Assembly (NCBI GenBank): GCA_012656075.1
Contig: JAAKBF010000324.1
Coordinates: 310,001 to 374,000 of the forward strand
DNA from: Phytophthora hibernalis
Taxonomy: Eukaryota > Oomycota > Peronosporomycetes > Peronosporales > Peronosporaceae
DNA: 64,000 bases
Direction of reading: 5' to 3'
The notes under the pieces are model-generated. The model was given only the letters and a program-made list of their open reading frames with translations. It made no database searches and was not told the DNA's origin. Positions 45,514-55,978 of the stretch are shown piece by piece (position 1 is the stretch's first letter; every line of letters starts with the position of its first letter). Position numbers and translations under genes: made by a program.

Positions 45514-46799
45514 TTGCTGAGTTATACCCGAGCCAGTTAAACCCATAAAGACAGTGGAACACGGTGTTTGGGTGAGCATGTTGCTTCGTGACAGCTTCCT
45601 CCATGTTGGTGTTGTTCTGATAGTTAACTAAATTCACGATCCAAATGCTAGAACCACAGAGAAAAAAACAATATCAAAACAAAGTAATGTTATTGTTATT
45701 TTGTATCTATCGCATCGTAAAATAAGCTTAGCACTGTTGTTCGTCTTCAAGGACCACCAATGAGATCCCTGATGGTGCGCAGTGTTTGTCGGGCAGCACA
45801 GACAGGTTGATGTAAAGGGGAATTGATAGCGCTCAGCTTCACTGACAATCACCACCTTTCGGGCCAACTTAGTCTTCTTCTTCACTTCTTCGAGCAACAC
45901 TAGGACCACACCGGCGATGAGGCCCACGAGTGTCGCGACTCAGTCAAAACTTGTGTGTGCTGGTCTTAATTCCGATCCTGTACGTCCACGGCAGCGTCGT
46001 CGCCCTCGTCACCCCAGACAAAATCAGCTGGCACCAACTCACGTCTCCGCCAATACGCTGCTCTGGTAACCTTCGTGCAGACACGATAAGAACACAGACT
46101 CCTAGTGAAGGCATCGCTAGGACATTACCTTGGTTGGATGCGGAATGAGTTCAACGCAACCTCGGCGAAAGTTTTTGCCCAATCAGATCGGTCTGGTGAT
46201 TTACTGTCTGTCTAACAAATAACCCAAGAAAGGCAAATTTGGGCGAGAATCACAATAATTGGAGTTTGTATTAATACAGTACATGTATCCAAGGTCTTGG
46301 GAGCGAGTGCACACTGGTAAGCATAAAGTGCACATCATTGACTACATGTAGCAGTACCGTAACGATAACTCGATTTCCTAATTTCCTAATGTATTACGGT
46401 AACGCTACCGAAGTACTAAAATTATGGTACATGTACCGGTACCTCAACTCATTTTTTCCGAGAAAGAACAACGGCCTTCATGTCCTGGCATTCACGCATG
46501 CATTGGTGCGAGAACATGCCCTTGACCTTACATGTGCATGTCAAAGCTGGATTGTGGCGTATTGTACCAGACGACTGCGACGCCAACGTTGAAGTTGCCG
46601 CCGCCGCCGATGGCTACACTGTTGTTACACCGACACTGCCAGCCGACACTGAGGACCGCATCATCATGAAGACCACATCATCATTTGCGCAATCGCGAGT
46701 GCCGCGTCAACGGCAGCACCTCATAATCAAGGCAATGATTGGTGTTGGAAAGTTGGCGGGCTGCCGCAGGCAGGGCCCCCCATGAGGAAAGTACAAGTA
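45514..46799. other. Intergenic, no supported gene
   Basis: AT-rich, with TACATGTA and ACCGGTA palindromes near 46278-46450. An open frame at about 46480-46785 has some coding character (VKAGLWRIVPDDCDANVEV) but no start context or family. Confidence 0.35.
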
Positions 46800-46980
46800 A
46801 CGTGGTTTACGAATTCATGGACTTTGACCAGTTCATGAACTGAGCTGGATATTGCTCAATCATATCCTCGTATTTTGGAGCCGACCACTATGATTGGTTC
46901 TACAATTTATTTACCAGTTCATGACCTTCCGATTTTTTCTTTGCACTCACTTCGATATCTCCCCCCATTCGACGGAGGAG

Positions 46981-48385
46981 ATGAAGGCATGCTACACGGC
47001 AAAGCAGTTAGAGGAAGAGATCGAGCGCGTTCTTGCAGGGGAAACCCTGACCGCTGTAGCTGACTTATCACCAGTGTCGTTATCAACACTTAAACGTCGA
47101 GTCGCAGCGCGCAACGAAGGTCGTGTTGTTGAACGTCAACGTCCAGGGCCTGCTCCGACACTGCCTGCTGCGTGCGAAGCAGACATCGTCACGTGGATTG
47201 CGGCAATGCAGCGGCGATTGGTGCCCGTGCAACCGTGGGAGGTCCTCCAGGCTGCAAACGACGTGCACCATATGATCCGCGGCAACCTGCGCTCCGTCAA
47301 GGACCTGACCTCCGGCTGGTACAACCGCTTCACAGATCGCCATCCTGAGCTGTCACTACGTGCGTCTGAGCCCCTCGCGCGTGCTCGAAATGAGGCAGAC
47401 ACGTCTGGTTTGGGCAAGCTGTTCTACGAGCTGACGAAGCTGGTTATTATCCATAATCTCGACGGCAGCCGCATCTGGAATATGGATGAGACTAGCTTCC
47501 CCACCAAGCACCAATTGCGTACTGTGCTTGCTGTTCGTGGCTCGTCCAACATGTGGACAAAGTCCACTGAGTCAGCATTCCACCTGTCTGTTGTTGCAGC
47601 CGTGAGTGCAGATGGTCGTGCGGCACCGCCGTTTTATATTTTACCCGACAAAACTGTCAGGCGCACAGCTCTGGACGGCTGCCACATTCCTAATTCTGGA
47701 ATTCATACGGCGGCCAAAGGATTTCTCTATGCTGTCATTTTCGACAGATGGATTAAACATTTTTCCGATGGGATTGGAGCTGACATTGCCCGTCCGATCG
47801 TACTTGTTTGCGATGGATGTACATCACACATGGGGGCTTCTGCTGTGAGCGAAGCTCGAACTTATGGCATTATCCTGGGTTTTCTTCCGGCTAACGCGAC
47901 TCATTTAGTCCAGTCACTGGATGTGGCCGTGTTTAAGGGGTTCAAGCATGAAGTCCGTAAGCTGTTGAGGCGCGTGCTCAAGGCGTCAGCAGATGTCACC
48001 ATCTCGAAAAAGAGGCGGTTGCTATCGCCAGCCGAGCGTACAAGGACAAGATTATGACTAACAAAAAGACGATCAAAAATGGCTTTCGGACATGTGGAAT
48101 TTTCCCGCTCTCTCTCTGCCAAACATGGAAGCGAGACTCGGCAAGTGTAACAATGGGGGCATCGTGCGAGGTGAGCTTGGACTCTCAAGCTGGTTGCGAG
48201 TGAGAGAAGAGGCGAGACAGCACATCCTGACACTTCCGCCATCACCACTAAGAAAGAAGAGCTCGCGGAAGACAGCTGATGCCAGCCAGCAAATCCTGCG
48301 CAAGAGAGATTTGCTGGTGACATCTCCACGCAAAAAGAGAAAGACAAAAGCCGTCTCGAAGCGCCACAGCCGCTTCATGCGGTGA
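46981..48385 (+). CDS. Pogo/Tigger-family DDE transposase
   Basis: Starts at the ATG at 46981 (MKACYTAKQLEEEIERVL). The N-terminal region has helix-turn-helix character (SLSTLKRRVAARNEGR) and a CENP-B-like second half (TSGWYNRFTDRHPELSLR). The DDE triad is visible in RIWNMDETSF, IVLVCDGCTSHM and LVQSLDVAVFKGFK. It then runs through KNGFRTCGIFPLS to a basic Lys/Arg-rich tail ending SRFMR at 48385. Two frame breaks, one in an A-run (48007-48011) and one in a CT repeat (about 48108-48117), separate the last blocks; both are of the type seen throughout the window. All three catalytic Asp are present, so the intact element could have been active before the Harbinger insertion, which lies 150 bp downstream of the stop. 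Confidence 0.82.
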
Positions 48386-48708
48386 CGGACGACAGCGCCG
48401 AACGAGTGTCTGCTCCTGGGCCATGGCTGCTGGAGAGCGCGCTGGTATGATTTTATATGAGAGTTTGTATGGAGGCCATGGTTCATCAACTGGTCAGTGC
48501 GTAATAAAAAATATTACCGCTTTGTTTGCTCTGAGGGGCTGGTCGCGCTGGCTGGTGCTGGTTCTGGGTCTGGTGACCCAGGGTTAGGGAAATCGATAAG
48601 TACGAAACCAGAGTCTGTCCGGTTCTCGTGGTGGGTATCACACGACAAGTGGCAGCCTCTCAGCGCCATCCTCTCTTCGGCAGCAGCGCACGCTCCTCCA
48701 CGCCAATT

Positions 48709-49823
48709 ATGTCCAGCGCCAGCAACTCCAGCCCCGGAAGCGCGGGATGCGAACCCTCGACGCTCCTGTCTGTGCCCAGTGCTGCATCGTTAGCTAATGC
48801 ACATGGCTACAACGACATTTGGGCGATTGCACTGGGTGCTGACGGCGCAGCTCGTACACCCTTGGAAAGCAGCACGACGGCCGTCCCTGCTCCAAGATTG
48901 ACAGCGCTCGCAAGCCCAAATATCAGCGCGTCAGTCCACAGAGATGATGGGGTTGGTGGCGGTGACAACATAAGCAGCTCGATCGGAACAGGTACAAGGG
49001 TAGCGACCAAACCTAAGAGAGCGTCAAGTACGCCATCTAAGAAAGGCAATGCTGTGCTGGAATGGAGCGATGTTATGGTTCGTGACTTGATGACTCTTCG
49101 CTATGAGACCCACATGGAGCGCTTCATGAAGGCCAAGATCAACGCAGCGCTCAAGGCTGCGTGGCTGCTACTGGCGACGGAGATTAGCGGAAACCAGAAG
49201 ACGCCTATTTCGTCTGAGCAGTGCAAGAACAAGGTACAAGTTCAATAATGCCTTATTTAATGACTTCTACTACTAACATAATGTATTGTTGACTGAAATG
49301 TGGTGAAGTTGAAGTGGCTGAAGCGAAAGTGGGCGGAGTACAACGCCGAAGCCCGAGCTACGGGAAACTCTGAGGTCGAAGTGCTTGATCCACCAGGTCT
49401 AGATCTTATGCAGGAGTTTTGGTCGGGGTAAGTCTACATGCCTGTGAAATAATTTAAAGCGTGCCCATTGCTAACAAGGAGCGTTCTTTTGCATTTAATT
49501 GGATAGATCTTCTGAAATGAACGCGCAGACGCTGGCAGATAGCGAGATGGACGGTGCTGCTTTACTATCGGATGGAGATACCTGTAGCGAAGCCGATACT
49601 AGCGAACAATCGCACGTAAAACAAGGCGGAAATGGCAAAAAGCGTAAGACCATGGGTGACAGCTTTGAGATCGGCATGCAGTCGATTGATGAAGGCTTCC
49701 AGGCTATGGCTGCCAGCTCCAGCAGAAACGAATGTCTCAAGCGACCGAGGCCTTGCAGATATGATCAACGCTCGGTTCGAAGCGATGATGCATCGTCAAG
49801 ACGTTCAACTTGCACAGATGTAG
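48709..49823 (+). CDS. Harbinger-associated Myb/SANT-like DNA-binding protein
   Basis: The second protein of PIF/Harbinger elements, which helps the transposase enter the nucleus and bind DNA. The ATG at 48709 starts a Ser-rich N-terminus. The tri-helical domain spans LEWSDVMVRDLMTLRYETH to EQCKNKLKWLKRKWAEYN and is interrupted by an intron at 49234-49308. A second intron at 49428-49506 rebuilds FWSG-SSEMNAQ. The third exon is acidic with a basic patch (GGNGKKRKTMGD) and a C-terminal helix (LADMINARFEAMMHRQDV) reached after a one-base frame break near 49730. Convergent with the transposase, 110 bp apart. Confidence 0.78.
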
Positions 49824-49933
49824 TTACATAACCAGCAGCTAACTGCGCCGGTTACAGCTCTTCAGCGTGGCAGCGGCAACTAGGAGCAAGAACAGTATGG
49901 TAGCGATGGACAGTGTTATGATAGTGTTTATTC

Positions 49934-51130
49934 TCAAGCAGCAAATAACTTTGCAATATCATTTCGCTTTTGCATGCCTCGTTTGGTTCGAAGTTTTCTG
50001 TCACGAGCACTAATAGTATGTACCTCGGGGACCTCCTCCTCGACTTTACTGGTAATACCTGCCAGCGTTGAAAAAATGTTGCCGAATCTTTAAAGTCTAT
50101 CATGCCGTTGTGTAGCACCAAGCAACAATTATTCGCACCGATGCATTTGTCGAGTGCTCTTCAAGTGGCTTCTTCAAAATTCGAAACCTTTCTTTCAGTA
50201 GACCGAACGCTCCATCTATAGCCATGCGTGTGGACGATAAATTGAAGTTGAATCTTGCTTTTCGACGCATGAGAGTCCCACCCGCATCCTTCTCGCAAAA
50301 GGTGTCATAACCACAGGTGCTACTCCCTACCCAGAATCGGCTAGCACGTGGTATCCACTTGGCAGAAGATGGTCGATGTTTCGACCGAAACTTGAATGTT
50401 GGCAAATCTTGGCATCGCTCCAAGATCCTGGACGGATGTCGAAGGAGATAAACCGCTTGCGATGATCACAAACAGCTTGCACATTCACAGAAGGAACCCT
50501 AGGTATTAACATTGTAAATGCAAGTGTCATTTTCTGAAAATAATACTTCAAAATAAATATGCGTACCTTTGCGATTATACCAGCCCTCAAAATCTCGTGG
50601 GTGGTTAATTGCAATCAGAGTTCCATCCATGGCAACACAGCAAAACGGAAATCCGCGTACTTGACGAAAGCCTTCAACAATGATTTCCCAGTCGTTGTCG
50701 GTCTGAGGTAACTTAATGCACGTAGACCTCATGGCTGCTAGTACACGAACAATCACATTAACATTAACTATATACCATTCTTTTGACACACCAAATGCTT
50801 GAGCAGTTTCCTAAAACCACCACAAGAACCTAGATGGAACAATGTACACGCTACAGCTCTTTCAAAAGAATACTTCTTGTAAGGTTTTAATTCAATGTGA
50901 CCCTGAAGCATACAGCACAGTTTACAAAATGAAGTCTGAGAGCAGCGCAGGAGACGACAAAACCAAGCATTGTAGCAAGCATTATCCAACATAGATTCGA
51001 ATGCAATAGCTGACTCGAAAGTAAATACGTTGACAGGTGTATTTCTGTGCAGCATCAACACACACGCCAGCGCAACACTTGCAGCAACGGTTTGCACTGC
51101 AGGCGCAGCTAGCTGCGGAGGATGTGACAT
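49934..51130 (-). CDS. PIF/Harbinger transposase (HARBI1-like DDE nuclease)
   Basis: The ATG at 51130 begins MSHPPQLAAPAVQ. The N-terminal helical region ends in an HTH-like stretch (FGVSKEWYIVNVNVIVRVL). The nuclease core shows the first Asp in FCCVAMDGTLIAI with the family-typical NHPRDFEGWYNRKG after it, then an intron at about 50499-50566, VQAVCDHRKRFISFDI, and the second Asp in GYHVLADSG. The third position, normally Glu in the (E)xxFGxLKxRFRIL motif, reads AIDGAFGLLKERFRIL, an Asp. The C-terminus is a basic helix (KLRTKRGMQKRNDIAKLF) ending at 49934. Several frame breaks (about 50800, 50345, 50115, 50085) interrupt it. Likely recently active, judged by near-identical TIRs. Confidence 0.78.
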
Positions 51131-51807
51131 GTTCAAAAGCACGGTGGTTGTAAAATGTAATTGCTGGTTGTAAGCCAACCCTAGATGCACCGCAGAATCT
51201 GGGAACCAGGTCATGTCTCGAGTTCTCGGGTTCTCGGGGTTTTGGAATGTAACCCTATACGTAATTGAAACGAACCAATCATATAACATTTCAACCCTAC
51301 ACCTAAGTTCAACACCATACCCAGAACCAGCACCAGCCAGCGCGACCAGCCCCTGACGCCGTGAGGTCAAATTTTGACTCAAAGTATTACAAAAACCCTT
51401 AAAAATTAGAGCTCTCGCTTCTGATTGGTTGTGTACCACACTTGTCCCATGTGCTCAAAAATTGGGTCGTCACAAGCGATTTCTCATGAGCTGCTACTGG
51501 CGGTTCATGAATTGGTAAACCACGTTAGGAGTAGAACGGAAAACTGCTTGTCTAATTGAACTCACTTCGCAACTTACCTTTGAGCGCGCAACGTCATATG
51601 GATTTAGCGAGCGTCTAGTACTAAGTTAGTGAGTGGGTATGTCAGTGGATAAGTTAGTGAGTGTGTTTGTCAAGTACTGGAATTAATAGGGTATTGGCGG
51701 CGACATTTTACAGTAAGCAGGACAGTACAGCAAGTTGAACAACGCAAAAAAATGAATTGAAATGTGTACCCGTAGTGCAGTTAATTATCGCAACCAGCAT
51801 GTCTCTC

Positions 51808-52705
51808 TTACTGACGATCGTTGAAGGTGAACGACCGAGCTTCGCCCGCGGTACTGGCTGAACTACTGGTAGCAGTAACACTGCTGCCGCCCTCCGAGGA
51901 GCCGGAGTCAGGGCGCCAGCGTTGATCGCAGTCGCCTCCGCCGAAATGCCGTTGAACGAAACCACATCCTGCTTCGCATACATTTCTAAAGCGGGGCCAC
52001 CAGTACTCGTCAGCAGACCAATGTGGAAGTCGTCCAGGGTGAGGATTGATCCTTCCACCTCGCTCGTGTTGTTAAGCGCTAGCTCGTTCTGGCCCGTACT
52101 CGTGTAAAACTCCACCACCGTGTTGGCACCATCCACCGATTTCTCCACACCGATGCCGAAATTGTACCAGGTGCCGGGCACGAATTCGGTTGACCACTTC
52201 GCGTCAGTCATGCCATCGGTACGGTAATACATTTTGGGCGGGATTACAGACGCATCGACACCAATGTTGAAGAGGCCGGAGCTCATGAAGATCAACTGCC
52301 AGTCGTAGGCATTTAGGAAAGCCTCTGCCTTCATTAGGCTGGCACGGAAGAATGTAGTACCATCGGCGTTGCCCTCGATAGCCTGGAATAAGTCCGACCG
52401 ACGTGAATTAGTGTTGGTATTGAAGATGGCGTTGCCGTCCACTCGATCGCCAGCGCGCCAGCATCGTCGTTGTAGCCTTCGGGGCGGGACTGGTACTGCA
52501 TGGTGATGTAGTCGGCCGGATTGCCGTTGTTGCCACCATTGCGCTGGATGAAGATGGGTGTCAAGTACTTGTTGGTCAGCGTATCAACTGTCAAGTTGTA
52601 CGCGCGGCCGTCCCAAGGTAAGGTGTGGTAACCTGGAGTGGCAGCAGTCACGAGCGACGATGACACGAATGCCGCAAGCCCGAGAATGGCGGAGAAAATA
52701 TGCAT
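51808..52705 (-). CDS. Secreted GH131 glucanase paralogue 2
   Basis: The ATG at 52705 gives a signal peptide (MHIFSAILGLAAFVSSSLV). Conserved GH131 blocks: TLPWDGRAYN, NSRRSDLFQ, GLFNIGVDA, TWYNFGIGV and DDFHIGLLT. Where paralogues 1 and 3 have RRSELV, this one has RRSDLF. The catalytic domain is followed by a short Ser/Thr-rich tail ending SFTFNDRQ at 51808. Two one-base frame breaks (about 52440 and 51900) need correction, in line with the rest of the window. A near-perfect oomycete initiator lies 35-50 nt upstream. It is the first gene after the transposon island, so island insertion probably split an ancestral tandem array of GH131 genes. Confidence 0.8.
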
Positions 52706-52739
52706 GTTTATCAAACTGAAGTCTTTTGCGGAAGGAAGC

Positions 52740-52755
52740 AAATTGAAGAATGAGG
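52740..52755 (-). promoter_or_regulatory. Near-perfect oomycete initiator of GH131 paralogue 2
   Basis: The coding strand reads CCTCATTCTTCAATTT, matching 15 of 16 positions of the oomycete core GCTCATTYYNCAWTTT (Inr plus FPR). The ATG is 35-50 nt downstream. Confidence 0.75.
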
Positions 52756-53446
52756 AGCTGCTGAAATGGCGATGCCAAGTTGGCATTGCCAAACATTAAT
52801 CACTGCTCACCTGTAAAATACAGCGTCATCCGTCACTGGAATCGTTGGGGCAGATGGAGAGTCGGAATGTGATCGGCACTCACTTCTGCGAACGGTGATT
52901 GCGTTCTCGCTTTGGGCTCGACGTCAGGGTACTGCCGTCGGAAGACTGGGTTTCAACTTGAAACTTTTAAGACCAATGGCTCCATTGCAAAGATGGCAAA
53001 GCGCGACGAAGCTGCAAAACATCCTTGACCTTTGAACTTTGTTGCCTCTACCTTGCAACTCTCGGAGGCATGGATTTTCAGGTTCTTTGGTATCCAGCTT
53101 CTTTCTCGTCGTCACTGCCACCAAGGCGAACTTGGACAGCTCGCGAGAAGCAATTCTCCACACGAGGAGTTGAAAGATGAAATCCTCTTCTACCAATGAA
53201 GAAGCTCGGTTGGTGGTTTTCCGCCAACCTCTTCACCTCCATTATTGGGTCGTCATCGCCGCTTCCACTCTATTCTTCCGGCCAACGCAAGATCAGTAAG
53301 CTTCAGAAATTGATGACAAGGTCCACGAACATAAAACGCAATCGAACAGAAGACATTTACTTCAACAAGGGGCTCTGACCGCAATAGCTTGGCCAGCCTT
53401 GTACATCATCCCAGCGAAATGAAGATGAAAGCCGCTATATACGCAC

Positions 53447-54397
53447 TTACTTACGGGCGCAGCCGTCGAGCTCTTGACGATGCCCTGCTTCGTCGCGGTC
53501 GAGGGTCTCAGCCTGGGTGACCGGGGTCTCCGACGAAGCGGAAGACGCGGCTTCCGAGGAGGTCGATCCGGCGGTGGAAACAGCACCAGTAGCGGAGGAA
53601 GTCGCGGCCGTGACCACGTCAGCCTCCACGGACACACCGTTGTACGACAAGGTATCCGGCTTTGAGTTCATCTTGGGCGCGCTGTTGTCGTCCGTCAGGG
53701 TCAGAAGACCGTAGTGGAACTCGTACGTCGACGGGAACTCCGTCACCACTTCGTGCGTGGCTTCGAGCGCGAGATCCTTGTCGCCCTCGCTCGTGTAGAA
53801 CTCGAGCACGGAGCCGTTGCCCGTCGAAGCGGCAGCAACGCCGATGCCGAAGTTGTACCACGTGCCGGGCACGAACTCCGTCTCCCACTTGGCGTCGTAC
53901 GTGCCGTTGTTGAGGTAGATGATCTTGGCGGGGCTGGCCGTGGCGTCCACGCGGATCTCGAAGATGTGCGACTCCGGGAAGATCATCTGCCACGCGTACG
54001 GGTTGAGGAAGGCCTCCTCCTTCATGACGCTGGTACGGAAGAAGGTCGTGCCCTTGGTGTTGGCGGCGATGTTCTGCACGAGCTCCGAACGACGGAAGTT
54101 GGTCTGGTCCTTGAACTGGGCCGTGGCGTCCACCGAGATGTCGATGACGCCCGTGTCGCCGTTGAAAGCGGGCGAGCGGCCGTCCTTGGTGATGCTCACG
54201 TAGTCGGCCACTTTGCCGTCCGTGCCATTGTTGCGCATGGTCAGGATGTGCGTCAGGTACTTGTCCGTCAGCGTGTTGACGGTCAGGTCGAATCCGCGGC
54301 CGTCCCAAGGCAGCGGCTCGTCCGCCGCAGCGGCGGGGCCCACGAGGTAGGACGACGCGAGCGCCGCCATGCCGAAAATCGCTGAGGAGAGAACCAT
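53447..54397 (-). CDS. Secreted GH131 glucanase paralogue 3
   Basis: Unbroken single-exon ORF of 316 residues. Signal peptide MVLSSAIFGMAALASSYLVG, then the GH131 catalytic domain with LPWDGRGFDL, NFRRSELVQN, HIFEIRVDA, TWYNFGIGV and YEFHYGLLTL, and a short Ser/Thr-rich tail (STSSEAASSASSE) ending DGCARK. The single Cys with basic residues at the very end parallels SGCKVRRRH in paralogue 1, so the C-terminal Cys tail may be a shared feature. High GC and clean frame suggest a functional gene. An initiator-like CCATTTTAC lies about 55 nt upstream. Confidence 0.87.
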   Translation of the reverse strand: MVLSSAIFGMAALASSYLVGPAAAADEPLPWDGRGFDLTVNTLTDKYLTHILTMRNNGTDGKVADYVSITKDGRSPAFNGDTGVIDISVDATAQFKDQTNFRRSELVQNIAANTKGTTFFRTSVMKEEAFLNPYAWQMIFPESHIFEIRVDATASPAKIIYLNNGTYDAKWETEFVPGTWYNFGIGVAAASTGNGSVLEFYTSEGDKDLALEATHEVVTEFPSTYEFHYGLLTLTDDNSAPKMNSKPDTLSYNGVSVEADVVTAATSSATGAVSTAGSTSSEAASSASSETPVTQAETLDRDEAGHRQELDGCARK

Positions 54398-54448
54398 GGT
54401 GTTGTGAACGAGAGCTGAAGGGCGGAGGTGCGTCGCTGCGAGCCGATT

Positions 54449-54457
54449 GTAAAATGG
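54449..54457 (-). promoter_or_regulatory. Initiator-like site of GH131 paralogue 3
   Basis: Coding strand CCATTTTAC combines YCAYTYY and a TTTNC-like element, 52-60 nt before the ATG at 54397. Confidence 0.5.
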
Positions 54458-55978
54458 TCAACCAAGCGGTTCGGGCGGTGGCGCTGCGAGCGCTGGGAAG
54501 GTGGGCCGTTCGAACGGCAGGCTGGCCATGTCAACGCGCTGCGGGCACGGATTTGCCACGGTAACGCGTCGAGCTCATTCGCCAACGCCGCGCTCCTGCC
54601 ATTTCTTTGCTGGAGACCAATCTCCATCTGAGTGCACACGAGTTCGCCAGAGCCAGACCTTCGGCTAATGAAGGCACCGAAACGAGGCAAACTCGAAGGT
54701 GTTGCACACGAGTCGGATTTGCCGTCCGTAAACAAATCGGCGAAGATACTGTCGGCTCGCAGGACGAGGTGACGATCGACAGGCTCAGAGCCTCATACCG
54801 TAAACCACGACCCAGCGCATGGAGCTCAAGCTGATGAGCGCGAAAGCCTCGCCTTGCTGCCTCACTTTTGCAGACTGTAGGATACACTGGTCGGGGATGT
54901 CATCCCGGATGGCAAGCGCTGCAACGTGCAAGCATACGCCCAAGGTGTCGTATTAATACATGTTCGACTCGTATGGGTGGGTGGGTCAACGTTTCAACTT
55001 GCATCGGATGGGGACGGAGAAGCGAGCATGGCGGTTAATCCACTCGCCCGGCACCGGTCCGACGATCAAATTCCGCTGCGTCAGTCAAATCATTTGACTC
55101 AAACGCGCTTCGCGATGGCGAAGGAAGCTTTGCAAACATGAGAGGTTTGACAACCACGAATATATTGAGTTGAATGGAGGAAATGAGGGAGTGAGATTCA
55201 TAGAGCACCACGCATGGCCGAGCACATGCAGCTGTAAGTTTCGTAACTACCGAGTCCTGGAGGAAAACCCCCTCACACCTGGGTCCAAACAACCTCCAAC
55301 TCATCTATCTATAACTCACACTGCTCGACCAATCTCAACAGAATACGCTTGGCTCCATGCACGCGACGCCTTTGCAAGATTGGAACTTCAATTACATTTA
55401 CATGTAGGACGCTCGCTCAAGACGTCCCGCGAGGGCCAACGTCATGGACTACATACTCGTGAGATTTCACAAAGAACCCACGCGACTCGCGTTTGCGCTC
55501 GAGTGGAACATCATTGCAGGTGGCTTTAAAGCACACTCCCTCGTGCTCGGCGAGCCGAGCGGCAACGCTATCGTCATCGATACGGTGATTGACTCCACGA
55601 ACGTGAGCGTTGAGCTGTTTACATGTAAAATCCAAGACAATGCGTCTGCAAGGCAACCACACTTGGCACGGTAGAGGAGGCAAGGTTTGACCATCCCAAT
55701 AACTGTTTTTGTTTTTCCAACACCACGACGAAGCCAACGTGCAAAGCCGCGACCAAAGCGTCGTAAACTCTACAAAGACTAATCACCCTGCAAAGTCTCG
55801 TTGCGTCCTGTTATCGCTACGAGACTCGTTCAGGTTGTTGCTCAAGCTGCAGGATTCGTAGCTGCACGACCAAATACAAACAATAGAAAACCTACAAGCG
55901 CGCAGTACGCCAATTGTACGTCATATTACGGTCGTTCGATTGCGAACTTTGGCAAAGAGTAGAACGAGCACCATCGGT
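54458..55978. other. 1.5-kb intergenic region
   Basis: No convincing gene. A 76-codon ATG frame at 55444-55674 (+) encodes fairly regular sequence (ALEWNIIAGGFKAHSLVLGE) but has no family, intron or promoter support; it may be a relic. Confidence 0.35.

Larger units (their letters stand above)
48535..51353. mobile_element. Complete PIF/Harbinger transposon (2,819 bp)
   Basis: Terminal inverted repeats of about 41 bp begin GGGGCTGGTCGCGCTGGCTG (left 48535-48575, right 51313-51353) with one mismatch. TGA flanks both ends (48532-48534 and 51354-51356), the 3-bp target duplication typical of Harbinger. It carries the two expected genes in convergent orientation: a Myb/SANT-like DNA-binding protein (+) and a DDE transposase (-). 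Confidence 0.9.
46800..51525. mobile_element. Pogo/Tigger-type transposon, interrupted by a Harbinger element
   Basis: Ends match as imperfect TIRs: ACGTGGTTTACGAATTCATG at the left, and the inverse of CATGAATTGGTAAACCACGT at the right, with one difference in the 20 bases. TA dinucleotides flank both ends (46798-46799 and 51526-51527), the pogo/Tc1 target-site duplication. Removing the inserted Harbinger (2,819 bp plus a 3-bp duplication) leaves about 1.9 kb, a normal size for a single-transposase pogo element. The transposase lies at 46981-48385. Confidence 0.8.

Noticed and set aside
45634..45927. 97-aa minus ORF with hydrophobic ends
   Set aside because: Starts at GTG, AT-rich 3' half, no signal peptide or family.
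53714..54385. 223-residue plus-strand ORF opposite GH131 paralogue 3
   Set aside because: Same reason: Arg/Val/Leu-rich antisense artefact in GC-rich coding DNA.
55444..55674. Possible 76-aa gene on the plus strand
   Set aside because: ATG start and tidy sequence, but no recognisable domain, promoter or intron; kept only as a note in the intergenic entry.
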